In this document: positions 16,996 to 25,791 of the stretch, one piece after another | How the letters are laid out: each line of letters opens with the position of its first letter | How positions within the stretch are numbered: the stretch's first letter is position 1 | Assembly (NCBI RefSeq): GCF_900101455.1 | Contig: NZ_FMZJ01000017.1 | Coordinates: 23,759-87,758, forward strand | DNA length: 64,000 nt | Direction: 5' to 3' | Source of the DNA: Sphingomonas sp. YR710 | GTDB lineage: Bacteria; Pseudomonadota; Alphaproteobacteria; Sphingomonadales; Sphingomonadaceae | The notes under the pieces: generated by a model | The model's input: the letters and a program-made list of their open reading frames with translations, nothing else | Told to the model about the DNA's origin: nothing | Database searches by the model: none | Made by a program: the position numbers and the translations under genes

Positions 16996-18801
16996 TCAGG
17001 CGTCGCCTTCCGGCTTCCGCTTTTGTATCATCCCCGGAAGTTCGCCGGATTCTCGCCAGCTCTTCAGGGTATCGCGAAATTCGAGAACGCCGCCGCCAAA
17101 ATTGCCGTCGCGCAGGTTGGACTGGTTGTTCATGCCTTCGCTGTTGAAATAGCTGGGCGTGCAATCGCGCCACATGGTCATCCACTGCGCGCCTTTCGAT
17201 TCGTGGTACGCCACCCATTCGGCTTCCGCCTCGGCCGTTACCTCGACCTCATCGAGATGGCGGTCGAGCGCTTCGCGGATGATGTAGGCAACATGGGTCG
17301 CGACCATCTCCTGCGAGTAGGGGAAGTTATTGTCCCATGAGCCTTGCCGCGTTCCCGAAATGAAGAAGTTGGGGAAGCCATGGACATGGATGCCATGCAT
17401 GGTCATGGCGCCGTCCTTCCATTTTTCGGCCATCGTTGCACCATCGCGACCGATGACCGGAATCGCCGTGCCCTTTTCATAAGGAGAGAGATCGAAGCCG
17501 GTTGCGTAGACGAGGCAATCCAGCTTGAATTCCTGGCCGTTGGCGAAAACGGCGTCTTCTAAAACACGTTCGACCCCGCGCCCCTGCGTATCGACCAGGG
17601 TCACGTTCGGCCGGTTGAAGGACGCAAGATAATCATCGTGATAGCATGGCCGCTTGCACAGCCAGTTGTACCACGGCTTCAAACCTTCGGCGGTGGCGGG
17701 ATCCTTCACGACTTCATCGACGCGCGCGCGCACATCCTCCATGATCATGTAGTTGGCCGTCTGAGCAATCTCCGCGAAGTCGGCAGCGGTCATATTGGGC
17801 CTCGCCAGTTCCTTGACGAGCGTGGTCATCTTGCTCCAGCCATCCTGGATCAAATCCACTTCGGCAAGGCCGCGGGTAACCAGCACGAAATTGAGCATCC
17901 GCTCCTCATGCCAGCCGGGTTTTTGGGACTTGAACCATTCCGGGTCGGTAGGATGGTCGTTACGAGCTTCCACCGAGGAGGGCGTGCGCTGGAACACGTA
18001 TAAGTGCTTCGCCGATTTCGCGAGATGGGGGACGCACTGGATTGCGGTGGCACCGGTGCCGATGATGCCGACGACTTTGTCCTTGAGGTTGACCATCGGA
18101 CTGTCCGGGCTCCCGCCGGTATAATCATAGTCCCAGCGGCTGGTGTGAAAACTGTGCTGCTTGAACGTCTCGATCCCGGGGATGCCCGGGAGCTTCGGTT
18201 CGCGATAGTGACCGGATGCAATGATGACGAATTTCGCGGTGATCCGGTCGCCCCGATCCGTCGAAATGTTCCAGCGCGAAGTCGCTGCGTCGTAGCGCGC
18301 CTCCTCGATCCTGGTCTGAAGGTAGCCCCGTTCGTAGAGGCCGTATTTCCTGGCTATGCTCCGGGAATATTCGAGAATCTCGGGCGCCTTCGCGTATTTC
18401 GCGCTGGGCATATAGCCCATTTCCTCGAGCAGCGGCAGGTAGCTGTAGGATTCGACGTCGCAAGCTGCGCCGGGATAGCGATTCCAGTACCACGTCCCGC
18501 CGAAATCGCCGCCGCGCTCGAAGATGCGGATGTTGTCGATGCCCTTCTCGATCAGCCGGACGGCTGCGAGCATACCGGCAAACCCCCCGCCAATGATAAC
18601 GACATCGACGTCTTCCGCCTTCGGTTCGCGTTCCTCGAACTTGACGTAGGGATCCGTCTTGTAATGTTCGAACTCACCCTTGGTCGCGACGAATTGCGCG
18701 AGGCCTTCAGGGCGTAACTTGAGGCGCTTGTCGCGCTCCTCGTCATACTTCTTTCTCAGAGCGGCAGGGTCGAAATCAAAACCGGCTACAGCTTGGGGCA
18801 T
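16996..18801 (-). CDS. Type I Baeyer-Villiger-like flavin monooxygenase
   Basis: A 601-aa FAD/NADPH monooxygenase. Residues 71-76 (GGGFAG) are the first Rossmann motif, GGTWYWNRYPGAACDVES near 101-118 is the cyclohexanone-monooxygenase-type signature, and IIGTGATA is the NADPH-binding motif. The Baeyer-Villiger fingerprint at 213-224 reads F-K-Q-H-S-F-H-T-S-R-W-D, so the glycine of F-x-G-x3-H-x3-W is Gln215. Such enzymes insert oxygen next to a carbonyl to give an ester or lactone. A TetR gene lies upstream on the same strand (203-bp gap), which may regulate it. Substrate unknown. Confidence 0.9.
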   Translation of the reverse strand: MPQAVAGFDFDPAALRKKYDEERDKRLKLRPEGLAQFVATKGEFEHYKTDPYVKFEEREPKAEDVDVVIIGGGFAGMLAAVRLIEKGIDNIRIFERGGDFGGTWYWNRYPGAACDVESYSYLPLLEEMGYMPSAKYAKAPEILEYSRSIARKYGLYERGYLQTRIEEARYDAATSRWNISTDRGDRITAKFVIIASGHYREPKLPGIPGIETFKQHSFHTSRWDYDYTGGSPDSPMVNLKDKVVGIIGTGATAIQCVPHLAKSAKHLYVFQRTPSSVEARNDHPTDPEWFKSQKPGWHEERMLNFVLVTRGLAEVDLIQDGWSKMTTLVKELARPNMTAADFAEIAQTANYMIMEDVRARVDEVVKDPATAEGLKPWYNWLCKRPCYHDDYLASFNRPNVTLVDTQGRGVERVLEDAVFANGQEFKLDCLVYATGFDLSPYEKGTAIPVIGRDGATMAEKWKDGAMTMHGIHVHGFPNFFISGTRQGSWDNNFPYSQEMVATHVAYIIREALDRHLDEVEVTAEAEAEWVAYHESKGAQWMTMWRDCTPSYFNSEGMNNQSNLRDGNFGGGVLEFRDTLKSWRESGELPGMIQKRKPEGDA

Positions 18802-19004
18802 GTGAATTCTCTCCTGGTATCTGGTATCAGCAATGTCTGCTGGTGCAGATGCATTGGTGTTATTTGCGGTGTGGAAAGCCGTCAGCGACAGCTGGCTTGC
18901 CGGCTCCCGACTTCGACCGTCCGATCAGCCTCAGCCTCGCATTCGGCCCTTCAAATCCATGCTCGAGGCTCTGATCCGGTTTCTTTGTCCATGATGTCGC
19001 GCGT

Positions 19005-19661
19005 CTAGCCATTTGCGGGCTGCGCTCCGTCAGGCCTGGACCAATCCACGCTCACCCCGGTCATGAAATCGAAACTTTTCTTGATCTCCGTCGTCAGATC
19101 CGCGCGACATTCGCTGGCAATCCACCTTTCAATCGCGTCGGCAAAGACGGCAAGGACCACATGCGCCACCAAAACGCACCGCTCAGGCACGACGCTCCGA
19201 CCCTGGCGGCCAGCCAATGCCTGGCTGATGGCGGCAAGCCAGGAGAGGCCAATCTGATGGCTCATTCCTTGCAAGATGGCTGAACTTGCAACGGCACGCA
19301 CCGTGCGGGCAGTCCGTTCGAGATCGACGTTGGCGATCCACGTCTCCAGAAGCGCGTTCCGTACCGCGGTCAGATCGTTTTCCAAAGAGGGGCGCTCGAG
19401 GATCGCCTGACACAGCGGTGCCATCTGGTAGGCATATCCGCTGAGAACGACGTCGGCCTTGCCGCGAAAATAATGGAAGAAGGTCGCCGTCGATATATCG
19501 GCGCGTTCCGCGATTTGCTCGAGAGTCGTGGTGTCGTAGCCTTGTTCGGCAAAAAGGGTGAGCGCGGCATCCTCGATCACCTCGCGCGTCTTGGCTTTTT
19601 TCCGCGAGCGCAGCCCTTCGCTTGGTGCCGACTCACGCTCGAATTTCAATTGCCCATGCAT
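19005..19661 (-). CDS. TetR-family regulator upstream of the BVMO gene
   Basis: A 218-aa protein with a standard N-terminal HTH: VIEDAALTLFAEQGYDTTTLEQIA leads into a second helix ADISTATFFHYFRGKADVV at about residues 30-72 (quoted in parts). The C-terminal domain is unassigned. It is co-directional with and 203 bp upstream of the Baeyer-Villiger gene, so it is a plausible controller of it. The intervening region has only an imperfect repeat near 18831-18856. Confidence 0.9.
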   Translation of the reverse strand: MHGQLKFERESAPSEGLRSRKKAKTREVIEDAALTLFAEQGYDTTTLEQIAERADISTATFFHYFRGKADVVLSGYAYQMAPLCQAILERPSLENDLTAVRNALLETWIANVDLERTARTVRAVASSAILQGMSHQIGLSWLAAISQALAGRQGRSVVPERCVLVAHVVLAVFADAIERWIASECRADLTTEIKKSFDFMTGVSVDWSRPDGAQPANG

Positions 19662-20303
19662 GAGACGTTGATCGCAAAAAAGTAGAGTCGATGCAATTAA
19701 TTTAATACGCCCTATTTATATAGGCGGGCCAATCCGCCGATTTCGGCGCGAGCATTTTCCGATTTGCATGGAAAGCCATCGTTGGGCTTGAAAGCGAAGC
19801 CCCCCGCGGGCCGCGTTGTTCTTGTTATGTCGCGGCGCACCCGATGAAACGAATGATCCTTTGCACCGGTGTCATCTCTTAAGCGCCCCTACCTGAGGCT
19901 TGCATGGGCACAATTGTCCCAGATGCCCGCCTGATCGAGCGTGCGGCGGACACTCGGCCGCGACGGTCGCGGAGCGGCTTGGCGACCGCGTGGCAGCCGA
20001 TGCGAACCAACGACTTGATGTGCATAGATGAGCTACACGGCGCGGCCTGGCCGGCGGGATGCCGAGATGGCCCGCTATATCGATGGTCTTAAGGTCGCCA
20101 CCCGCCATTCCGGCACCGCGTCGTAATCCGGGATCACCTATACGCGGTGATCCCGGATTACGCTGGAGCAGCATGTCGAGCAGGCATCCTTATCGCAGGC
20201 CCTGGCTCCGTTGACGAGAATATAGGCGCAGACGACACCGGCCTGAACCATTCGCGGTGTATCGGCCGCAGCCGGCCGGCCGATCACCCAATGCGCGCAT
20301 CAC
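19662..20303. other. Gene-free region with a 17-bp inverted repeat
   Basis: A 642-bp stretch lacking a supported gene, between the TetR start and the 3' end of the P450. The part nearest the TetR (about 19680-19730) is AT-rich and probably its promoter. At 20122-20138 and 20146-20162 there is a perfect 17-bp inverted repeat with a 7-nt loop, the only strong structure here. Reading frames across it carry no domain signatures. Confidence 0.5.
20122..20162. repeat. Perfect 17-bp inverted repeat
   Basis: CGTAATCCGGGATCACC pairs exactly with GGTGATCCCGGATTACG around a 7-nt loop (TATACGC). It lies 142 bp past the stop of the P450 gene and may be a terminator-like or interspersed repeat element; it has no T-run. 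Confidence 0.6.
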
Positions 20304-21593
20304 CTATGAAGGAGAAGTGCCGGTCGGCGGGGTCAGCTTCAGGTGCAGCGCGGAAAGGCCGTGGATGATGTAGCTCTGCTCATAGGTCAAATTCGCCACG
20401 CCGTCGGGGTGCTGCTCCAGGTCGATATCGATCCTGGACGTCGACGCCAGCAGCTTCTCCATGATGATCCGCACTTCGGCGCGCGCCAGCGGGGCGCCGG
20501 CGCAGGTGTGCTTGCCGCGTCCGAAAGCGACGTGTTCCGCGATCTTGGGGCGGCCAAGCTTGAGTTCGTCCGGACTTTCCCAGCGGCGCGGATCGCGGTT
20601 GGCGCCCGAGATCGAGATCATGATCTTCGATCCCGCCGGGATGTGGATGCCGCCTACCACGGCGTCCTTGCGTGCGAGCCGGCCTTCCTGCTTGGTCGAG
20701 CCTTCGAGGCGCAGCACCTCTTCAAGGAAATCGGGGATCAGCTTGGGGTCGGCGCGCAGCCGGTCCTGGAGGCCGGGTTGGGAAATGAGGAACTTGACCG
20801 CGGTTCCCAGCAGCTTGGCGCTCGTATCCTGGCCCGCGCCGAACATGAACATGCCAAGCTGGACGAGATCGGACGGCTCCGGGATGGAGCCATCGTTATA
20901 TTTGGCGAAGGCAAATTCGGTGAGGATATCCTTTTGCGGATTGGCGCGGCGGTCGGCGATATACTCCCAGAAGTACTTGGCCATCACCGTAAACGGGCTA
21001 TGCTCCGGATCGCCCGTCTTTTTGCCGTCGATGCTACCCGGCGGCGGTGCGGCGGCGATGGCGTCCATGAAGATCTTGCGGTCTTCCATCGGCACCCCGA
21101 GCAGATCCGCCACGACCATCGTCACGAACGGCGTGGCGATCTCTTTGATCAGCTCGACCTTGCCGTCAGCGACGGCCTTGCCCACCATGTCGTCGCAATA
21201 GCGGTTGATGAATTCCTCGCTCGCCTTGAGTCGCGACGGGACGAACAGCGTGTTGATCAGCGCCCGCAGCTTGGTGTGGCGATCGTCGTCCATGTTGGAG
21301 ACCAGATCCCAGCCGACGAACTCCTTGCGGTGCGCGCTGATCTGGTCGTTGATGTCGGAGCCTTCTGGGGTGAAGGGCAGCGGCATGCCGGCGCCTTGCA
21401 GATTGATGATTGCCGAGAACGCATCATGGTTGCGCATGATCGCCAGCGCTTCCTCGAAGCCGGTGACGATGTAATAGTCTTGGCCGGCCGGCTTGTAGAT
21501 GGGCCCCTGCGCGCGCGCCGCGGCGAAATAGCCGTAAGGATCCTTCAGGATGTCGTAATCGGTGTAATAATCGCGATCAGCCAGTGCCTGCAT
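20304..21593 (-). CDS. Cytochrome P450
   Basis: A 429-aa soluble bacterial P450. The I-helix oxygen-binding motif is GAGQDTS, the K-helix has EVLR, and the heme-ligating loop is FGRGKHTCAG with Cys364 as thiolate ligand. It hydroxylates an unidentified hydrophobic substrate and needs a ferredoxin and reductase, neither adjacent. I start at ATG 21593, eight bases after GGAG; GTG 21602 would add three residues. A TetR gene is divergent 77 bp away and likely regulates it. Confidence 0.95.
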   Translation of the reverse strand: MQALADRDYYTDYDILKDPYGYFAAARAQGPIYKPAGQDYYIVTGFEEALAIMRNHDAFSAIINLQGAGMPLPFTPEGSDINDQISAHRKEFVGWDLVSNMDDDRHTKLRALINTLFVPSRLKASEEFINRYCDDMVGKAVADGKVELIKEIATPFVTMVVADLLGVPMEDRKIFMDAIAAAPPPGSIDGKKTGDPEHSPFTVMAKYFWEYIADRRANPQKDILTEFAFAKYNDGSIPEPSDLVQLGMFMFGAGQDTSAKLLGTAVKFLISQPGLQDRLRADPKLIPDFLEEVLRLEGSTKQEGRLARKDAVVGGIHIPAGSKIMISISGANRDPRRWESPDELKLGRPKIAEHVAFGRGKHTCAGAPLARAEVRIIMEKLLASTSRIDIDLEQHPDGVANLTYEQSYIIHGLSALHLKLTPPTGTSPS

Positions 21594-21670
21594 GTCTCTC
21601 ACTCCGATTGCGTTGTCCGGATCGTTAATTGGCTTGCCATCAAGGCCCTGCTGCTGCTTTCACTGCAACG

Positions 21671-22306
21671 ATGAACGCGACGACGACACCATCTCCGGAT
21701 TTGTGCGACACCATAGCGCATAGTATGTCGGCGGCGGGCGGGTCAACCCCGAAGGATGCGCGTGCCGTGCGCTCGGGCACTGCGCTGCGCGAGGCGCTGT
21801 TCCGGCTGCTCGAGCGTACGACGTTCGAGCAACTGACGGTGCGCGATATCTGCGCCGAGGCGGGCGTCCATTATGCTACGTTCTTTCGCCACTATGGCGG
21901 CAAGGAAGCGCTGCTCGACGATGTTGCCGCGGATCAGATTGCCCGGCTGGTCGCGCTGACCGTGCCCATCAAGGAATCGGGCGACGATCGCGGCTCGATC
22001 CTGGCCCTTTGTCTTTACGTCGAGGATCACCGCACGCTTTGGTCGGTGCTGCTCAACGGCGGTGCCGGCGAGACCATGCGCGCCGAGTGGCTGCGCGTCA
22101 CACGGAAGGTCACGGGCCCGGCGCCAACGAACAGCTGGCTGCCGGCCGAGTTGGGCACGATCTGCACGACCAGCCTGATCGTGGAAACGATCTCATGGTG
22201 GCTGCGGCAGGACAGGGGCAACTGGCTCCCTGATGCCGTTGCCGAGATCATTCATCGCCTCGTGATGACGTCTATCGCGTCGCGAGCCCCCGCCGAAGGT
22301 GCGTGA
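21671..22306 (+). CDS. TetR/AcrR regulator divergent to the P450
   Basis: A 211-aa protein from ATG 21671. The HTH is TVRDICAEAGVHYATFFRHY, about residue 58-77. It has the length and layout of TetR proteins with a C-terminal effector domain that is not named. Other starts in frame (TTG 21629 and ATG 21725) are possible, since no strong ribosome site marks any of them. Divergence from the P450, with 77 bp between starts, makes it the likely regulator of that gene. Confidence 0.85.
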   Translation: MNATTTPSPDLCDTIAHSMSAAGGSTPKDARAVRSGTALREALFRLLERTTFEQLTVRDICAEAGVHYATFFRHYGGKEALLDDVAADQIARLVALTVPIKESGDDRGSILALCLYVEDHRTLWSVLLNGGAGETMRAEWLRVTRKVTGPAPTNSWLPAELGTICTTSLIVETISWWLRQDRGNWLPDAVAEIIHRLVMTSIASRAPAEGA

Positions 22307-22425
22307 GCCAGAAGGTGGCAACGATTGCGCGCAAGCCACGGGCCGTAATTCCGTGATCGACGGTCGGATCAGGTTCGGTGCGCAGGATGGTTAAATTGCC
22401 GAGCCCTGACCGGTCGAGTGTATCG

Positions 22426-22887
22426 TCAAGGAATTCCGAGGGCAGGCGGCGTCCCGACCGAAAAGGCAATCAGCTTTGCGCCGCGCGGGCCGGGCAGGAA
22501 CTTGTGGTCGCTTCCGGGCATGTAGATCGTGTCGCCGATGCCGAGGGGAAACTCGCCGTCGCCCAACAGCATGGCACCCCCTCCCTCCAGCACATGGACG
22601 ATATCGATCGTGTCGCGCCAGTGCAGGTCCGGCGTGGGGGCTGGCTCGGTCGCCGGATCGTAGGCGGCGTGTTCGATCAGGACCATATTGAAGTGGCCGG
22701 GCCCGACGCTCCTGGGCCCATAATGGCTGGTTCCCGGATCGCAGGGCGGCGGCGGGCTTTGCGCTATGGCGAAGAGTGCGGTCGCGGAGATCCGCAGCGA
22801 ACCGCGCACCTCAGCCGGCTTTACCTCGCTCGCCTCCAGCACGCAGGAACGGCCGCTGGCGTCCTTGCCGACAACTATACGGCGCAT
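22426..22887 (-). CDS. Cupin-domain protein
   Basis: A 153-aa protein with a C-terminal cupin barrel: WRDTIDIVHVLEGGGAMLLGDGE and the second motif IGDTIYMPGSDHKFLPGPRG (quoted in parts). The metal motif is partial, with a histidine in HVLEG and another in DHKF. It converges with the TetR gene (119-bp gap) and is divergent to the VOC gene. Cupins of this kind are dioxygenases, isomerases or binding proteins, and the choice cannot be made here. Confidence 0.8.
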   Translation of the reverse strand: MRRIVVGKDASGRSCVLEASEVKPAEVRGSLRISATALFAIAQSPPPPCDPGTSHYGPRSVGPGHFNMVLIEHAAYDPATEPAPTPDLHWRDTIDIVHVLEGGGAMLLGDGEFPLGIGDTIYMPGSDHKFLPGPRGAKLIAFSVGTPPALGIP

Positions 22888-23075
22888 AGGCCCATCTCCC
22901 TGTTCAGCCGTTTATCGCGGCAGGATGTACGGGAAGACGCCATTCGTCCAGCGCGGCGCACTTCACCCTTCTGCCGCGCGCAATTCTTCCGATACCCAGT
23001 TCATTCAGGCCTTCGGGATTGTACGGTCCCCGCTCGATCCTGTAGGCTGGGAAAAGCCGAAAAGGAGAGGCATCC

Positions 23076-23588
23076 ATGATCCTGGGCGATGTACTCCAGC
23101 ATGCCTATGTCACCAACGACATCGACGAGGCGTGCCGGGTGATGGGCCGGCGCTTCGGCGTCAACCAGTTCTGGCGCCCGAACCCACAGACGATGTCCCT
23201 CGATGATGGCTCCAACGTCGTTCTGCATAATGCCCACGCCTGGGTCGGGCCGATCTGGCTGGAACTCATCCAGCCGAAGGGTGGCGCGGACGCGCTTTGG
23301 CGGGAATGGCTGCCGACGGACAGAGGCTTCGCCATGAAGTTCCACCACATGGGTATCCACGTCGAGACCGAGAAGGAGATGCAGTCAAAATTGGCGGAGG
23401 GTCAGGCCAACGGATTGAAATTGGCGCTTTCCCTGACCGTGATGGGCACCATGGCTCGCTATCTCGACGCTCGAGAGGACCTCGGCCACTACCTCGAATA
23501 TCTCTATTTCCCCGACCCTGACACCGTGAGGATGCCCCACATGCCTCAGAACGTACCGGGCTGGCCGGCGCCCGCGCGACCATTGTGA
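23076..23588 (+). CDS. VOC/glyoxalase superfamily protein
   Basis: A 170-aa protein with paired beta-alpha-beta-beta-beta modules. HAYVTNDIDEACRVMGRRFGV starts the first module and FHHMGIHVE the second; a late glutamate in HYLEYLYF fits the VOC metal ligand set with the histidines. The start has GGAGAGG upstream. VOC proteins act on varied substrates (dioxygenase, isomerase, lyase or binding). The neighbour is a cupin reading away, so the two may serve one pathway. No particular activity can be assigned. Confidence 0.8.
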   Translation: MILGDVLQHAYVTNDIDEACRVMGRRFGVNQFWRPNPQTMSLDDGSNVVLHNAHAWVGPIWLELIQPKGGADALWREWLPTDRGFAMKFHHMGIHVETEKEMQSKLAEGQANGLKLALSLTVMGTMARYLDAREDLGHYLEYLYFPDPDTVRMPHMPQNVPGWPAPARPL

Positions 23589-24128
23589 TTCCAGGAAACC
23601 GGGAGCACGTGCATTTTCTCAAATGATTATTTTGATCCGATGCCGAGGTGATACTTCGGGGGTGATCTGCCGTCGGCCTGGTGGCGCGCCATGGCGCCGG
23701 GAGCATCGAAGGGTTGGGCCTCGGCGAGTGTTTTAGCTCGTTCCCAGTCACGAGAACTCAGGACACAGGCGTTTGTACTACCTTTTGTACCTTCGGAGCA
23801 TTAGGCTGTTTGTCACTTGCAGTTCTTAAAGCATTTTCAAGGCTTTAAGAAGAAAATGGTAGAAGAGGGACTCGAAAATGGCATATTTATCATTATAATT
23901 CAATATTTTACTATGATTGGTGTGGGTCGATACCATAATCGATACCCTGGGACTTTTTGCTTCGGAGGTTCGAGTCCCTCGGAGCATGTTCAAGCGCGAA
24001 ATTGAGTCCGTCAGCCGCGTGATTCGCTCCAGGCGTTGATCGGCACGAAAACCTAATTTCCGCGCAGCACAATAACCTAAAATCCGAACGCTCGGGGCGT
24101 CTCGACCCAAGCCCAGAGGCTGGCCGAG
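23589..24128. other. AT-rich gene-free edge of a decayed island
   Basis: 540 bp without a supported gene. From about 23760 to 24000 the composition turns clearly AT-rich compared with both sides, which suggests foreign DNA. A segment at 23861-23876 is nearly identical to the 3' part of the tRNA-Leu gene at 27148-27162, and a tRNA T-arm-like stretch lies at 23965-23986. On the minus strand, 23636-23770 encodes an open C-terminal-looking stretch of about 45 residues without a start codon, perhaps a gene relic. Confidence 0.5.
23861..23876. repeat. Possible attachment-site relic
   Basis: AGAAGAGGGACTCGAA matches AGAAGAGGACTCGAA at 27148-27162, inside the T-arm of tRNA-Leu, with one extra G. The two are in the same orientation and bracket hipBA, abiEi and the integrase fragments, as attL/attR would. 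A match this short with an indel could be chance. Confidence 0.3.
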
Positions 24129-25382
24129 TCATCCCGCCTTGATGAGCAAGCGCCTGGCTCGATCAGCAATCAGATCGGCAAACCTGGCAAAGTTCTCACT
24201 GCCTGGCAGCCTCTGTTTCAGGCTGCTGTCGGGCGCATCCAATTGCGCCAAGGTCGCTTCGCACAACTGCCGTATGCGACGCCGAAGATAAGGGGCACCT
24301 ATGTTGACGTCCTCCGCGAACTGATCCCAGTGGCGCGATTCGATCTCTTCCAGCGTCGCCTTCTTCGCAATTTTCATCGCCAGCTTGGGCGACAGATCGC
24401 GATAGGGGACCGTGGAAAGTAGGTCATAGAGCGGCGCCAGCCGGATTGCCCCATCGATGTGCAGCAGGCTGAAATTCTTGGCGTGCGCATCGGCATTGCC
24501 GATGATCAAATTGAAGATGGCCGCATCCGCCATCTTCAATATGTCGCGCGCGGGGCGGGTGGCGGCCTGGCGTAGCAGAGCGAAGCTGTCCTTGAACGTG
24601 GGGCCGCCTTCGCTGGCATATTTGCGCTGTGACGGGACGCCCAACGCCTGGGCAAAATCTTCCTGATGAAGGCGAACCAATCGGCCGTCGGCGTCCCGAG
24701 TTCGGTCGTAACGCTCGATCAGCAGGAAGGATTGATCCCGGACCCGCCGCATGGTGACCGATGCCACGTCCAGCCCGATCTCTCGGGCCAAGGTCATGCA
24801 GTAATATTCGTTCTCGGTCGTCTGCTCGAACCGCGCGATCGGTGGCTTGAGAATATGGCTGGTGGGCTGCCCCGGTGCCGGGAGCGCGATATGATCGTCG
24901 ATCAGCAGGACGGGCAGCTTGGACTGCGCGCCCGCCAGGGATAGGCGCAGACCGCCTTCACCAGCGAGCATGGGTCTCATCGGCAGATGCTGCAGTAGTT
25001 GCAGCAAATGCTCATCATCAAGAATGTCGGGCGCTCCGCTCGCAGGTGCTGGTGGGAGCTGACCTTCCGGTAACAGCATCAGTGCGCCGGCGATTTCGCC
25101 GCCGAGATGCTCCAGCAACTGGAATTCATTCCCGGCCGAAACGCCTAATGCCCTGGCGATGGCGCTACGCTGCCCCTCTTCCGGCAGAATACCGCCGAAG
25201 AAGGAATGACATACCCGTCTGCTGAACGGCTCCACCTGCTTTGGCAACGAGAAAGACAGCGCTGGTGCATCGGTGTCTTCGAGCCATTCGGGTGCGTAGC
25301 TGAACCCCATGTCGCCATAGTCGTTGAGGTGCAGGAATCCGGCGACCTTACCGCCCCACCATATGGAAAGCTGCTTGCTCAT
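24129..25382 (-). CDS. hipA: HipA-type serine/threonine kinase toxin
   Basis: A 417-aa protein with the N-terminal HipA couple domain (about 1-100) and the C-terminal kinase domain. Catalytic elements are visible: the ATP-lysine region HILKPP, the loop IGNADAHAKNFSLL, and LAPLYDLL as the metal-binding segment. HipA proteins phosphorylate targets such as aminoacyl-tRNA synthetases and induce growth arrest. I use ATG 25382, which overlaps hipB by 4 bp; the frame continues upstream as antisense-like junk. It is intact and likely active. Confidence 0.92.
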   Translation of the reverse strand: MSKQLSIWWGGKVAGFLHLNDYGDMGFSYAPEWLEDTDAPALSFSLPKQVEPFSRRVCHSFFGGILPEEGQRSAIARALGVSAGNEFQLLEHLGGEIAGALMLLPEGQLPPAPASGAPDILDDEHLLQLLQHLPMRPMLAGEGGLRLSLAGAQSKLPVLLIDDHIALPAPGQPTSHILKPPIARFEQTTENEYYCMTLAREIGLDVASVTMRRVRDQSFLLIERYDRTRDADGRLVRLHQEDFAQALGVPSQRKYASEGGPTFKDSFALLRQAATRPARDILKMADAAIFNLIIGNADAHAKNFSLLHIDGAIRLAPLYDLLSTVPYRDLSPKLAMKIAKKATLEEIESRHWDQFAEDVNIGAPYLRRRIRQLCEATLAQLDAPDSSLKQRLPGSENFARFADLIADRARRLLIKAG

Positions 25383-25591
25383 TTGATGCGTGCCGGCGTT
25401 GCAATGGAAACATCGCAGCCGAGGGCCGCAAGAACCTGCAATGCCTTGCCCAATTGCAGCGTCGGCTTGCCTGCCTCCAGGTCGACGATGAAGCGCACTC
25501 CGACACCGCAAGCTGCGGCGAGCTCTTGCTGCCGCAACCCTTGCGCCTTCCGTTCTTCCCGAACGATCCTGCCGAGTGCGTTGCTATCCAT
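25379..25591 (-). CDS. hipB: HipB-type XRE antitoxin
   Basis: A 70-aa protein with an XRE helix-turn-helix: EERKAQGLRQQELAAACGVG and FIVDLEAGKPTLQLGKALQ. It binds HipA and represses the operon. I start it at ATG 25591; the frame is open to 25711, but those extra residues run through the operator repeats and look like non-coding sequence. An operator copy ends only two bases before this ATG, so repressor binding would cover the translation start region. It is coupled to hipA by an ATGA overlap. Confidence 0.85.
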   Translation of the reverse strand: MDSNALGRIVREERKAQGLRQQELAAACGVGVRFIVDLEAGKPTLQLGKALQVLAALGCDVSIATPARIK

Positions 25592-25592
25592 T

Positions 25593-25606
25593 TTCCCGAG
25601 CGGGAA
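25593..25606. promoter_or_regulatory. hipBA operator 1
   Basis: TTCCCGAGCGGGAA, the same palindrome as the two copies upstream except for its central base, ends directly before the hipB start codon. Confidence 0.7.
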
Positions 25607-25641
25607 TATAATCGATCCCGCCCGCCTAAACAAGGCAATTA

Positions 25642-25655
25642 TTCCCGATCGGGAA
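25642..25655. promoter_or_regulatory. hipBA operator 2
   Basis: TTCCCGATCGGGAA, a perfect 14-bp palindrome, 49 bp from operator 1. The spacing to both neighbours is close to five helical turns, so bound HipB dimers would lie on nearly the same face. Confidence 0.8.
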
Positions 25656-25691
25656 ATTTTCTGACGAACGGATCTTCGAAGGGCCGAATTA

Positions 25692-25705
25692 TTCCCGATC
25701 GGGAA
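25692..25705. promoter_or_regulatory. hipBA operator 3
   Basis: TTCCCGATCGGGAA, identical to operator 2 and 50 bp further from hipB. It is the most distal copy and sits 87 bp from the divergent abiEi-like start, so it may influence that gene too. Confidence 0.75.
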
Positions 25706-25791
25706 TTTCATGGCAACTCTACGAAATCAGCCCGGGAAAAGCCATGTGACAAAACCTTGATATATTTTAATTTTATCATAGGAATTGTCAC

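Noticed and set aside
18831..18856. Imperfect inverted repeat upstream of the BVMO gene
   Set aside because: The arms (CAATG..CTGC and GCAG..CATTG) have unequal lengths, so I do not claim a TetR operator.
23636..23770. Open minus-strand stretch resembling the end of a protein
   Set aside because: About 45 residues with sensible composition but no start, no family match and a stop in neighbouring frames; mentioned only as a possible relic.
23965..23986. tRNA T-arm-like stretch in the island edge
   Set aside because: No acceptor or anticodon arm could be folded and the T-stem has a mismatch; at most a relic.
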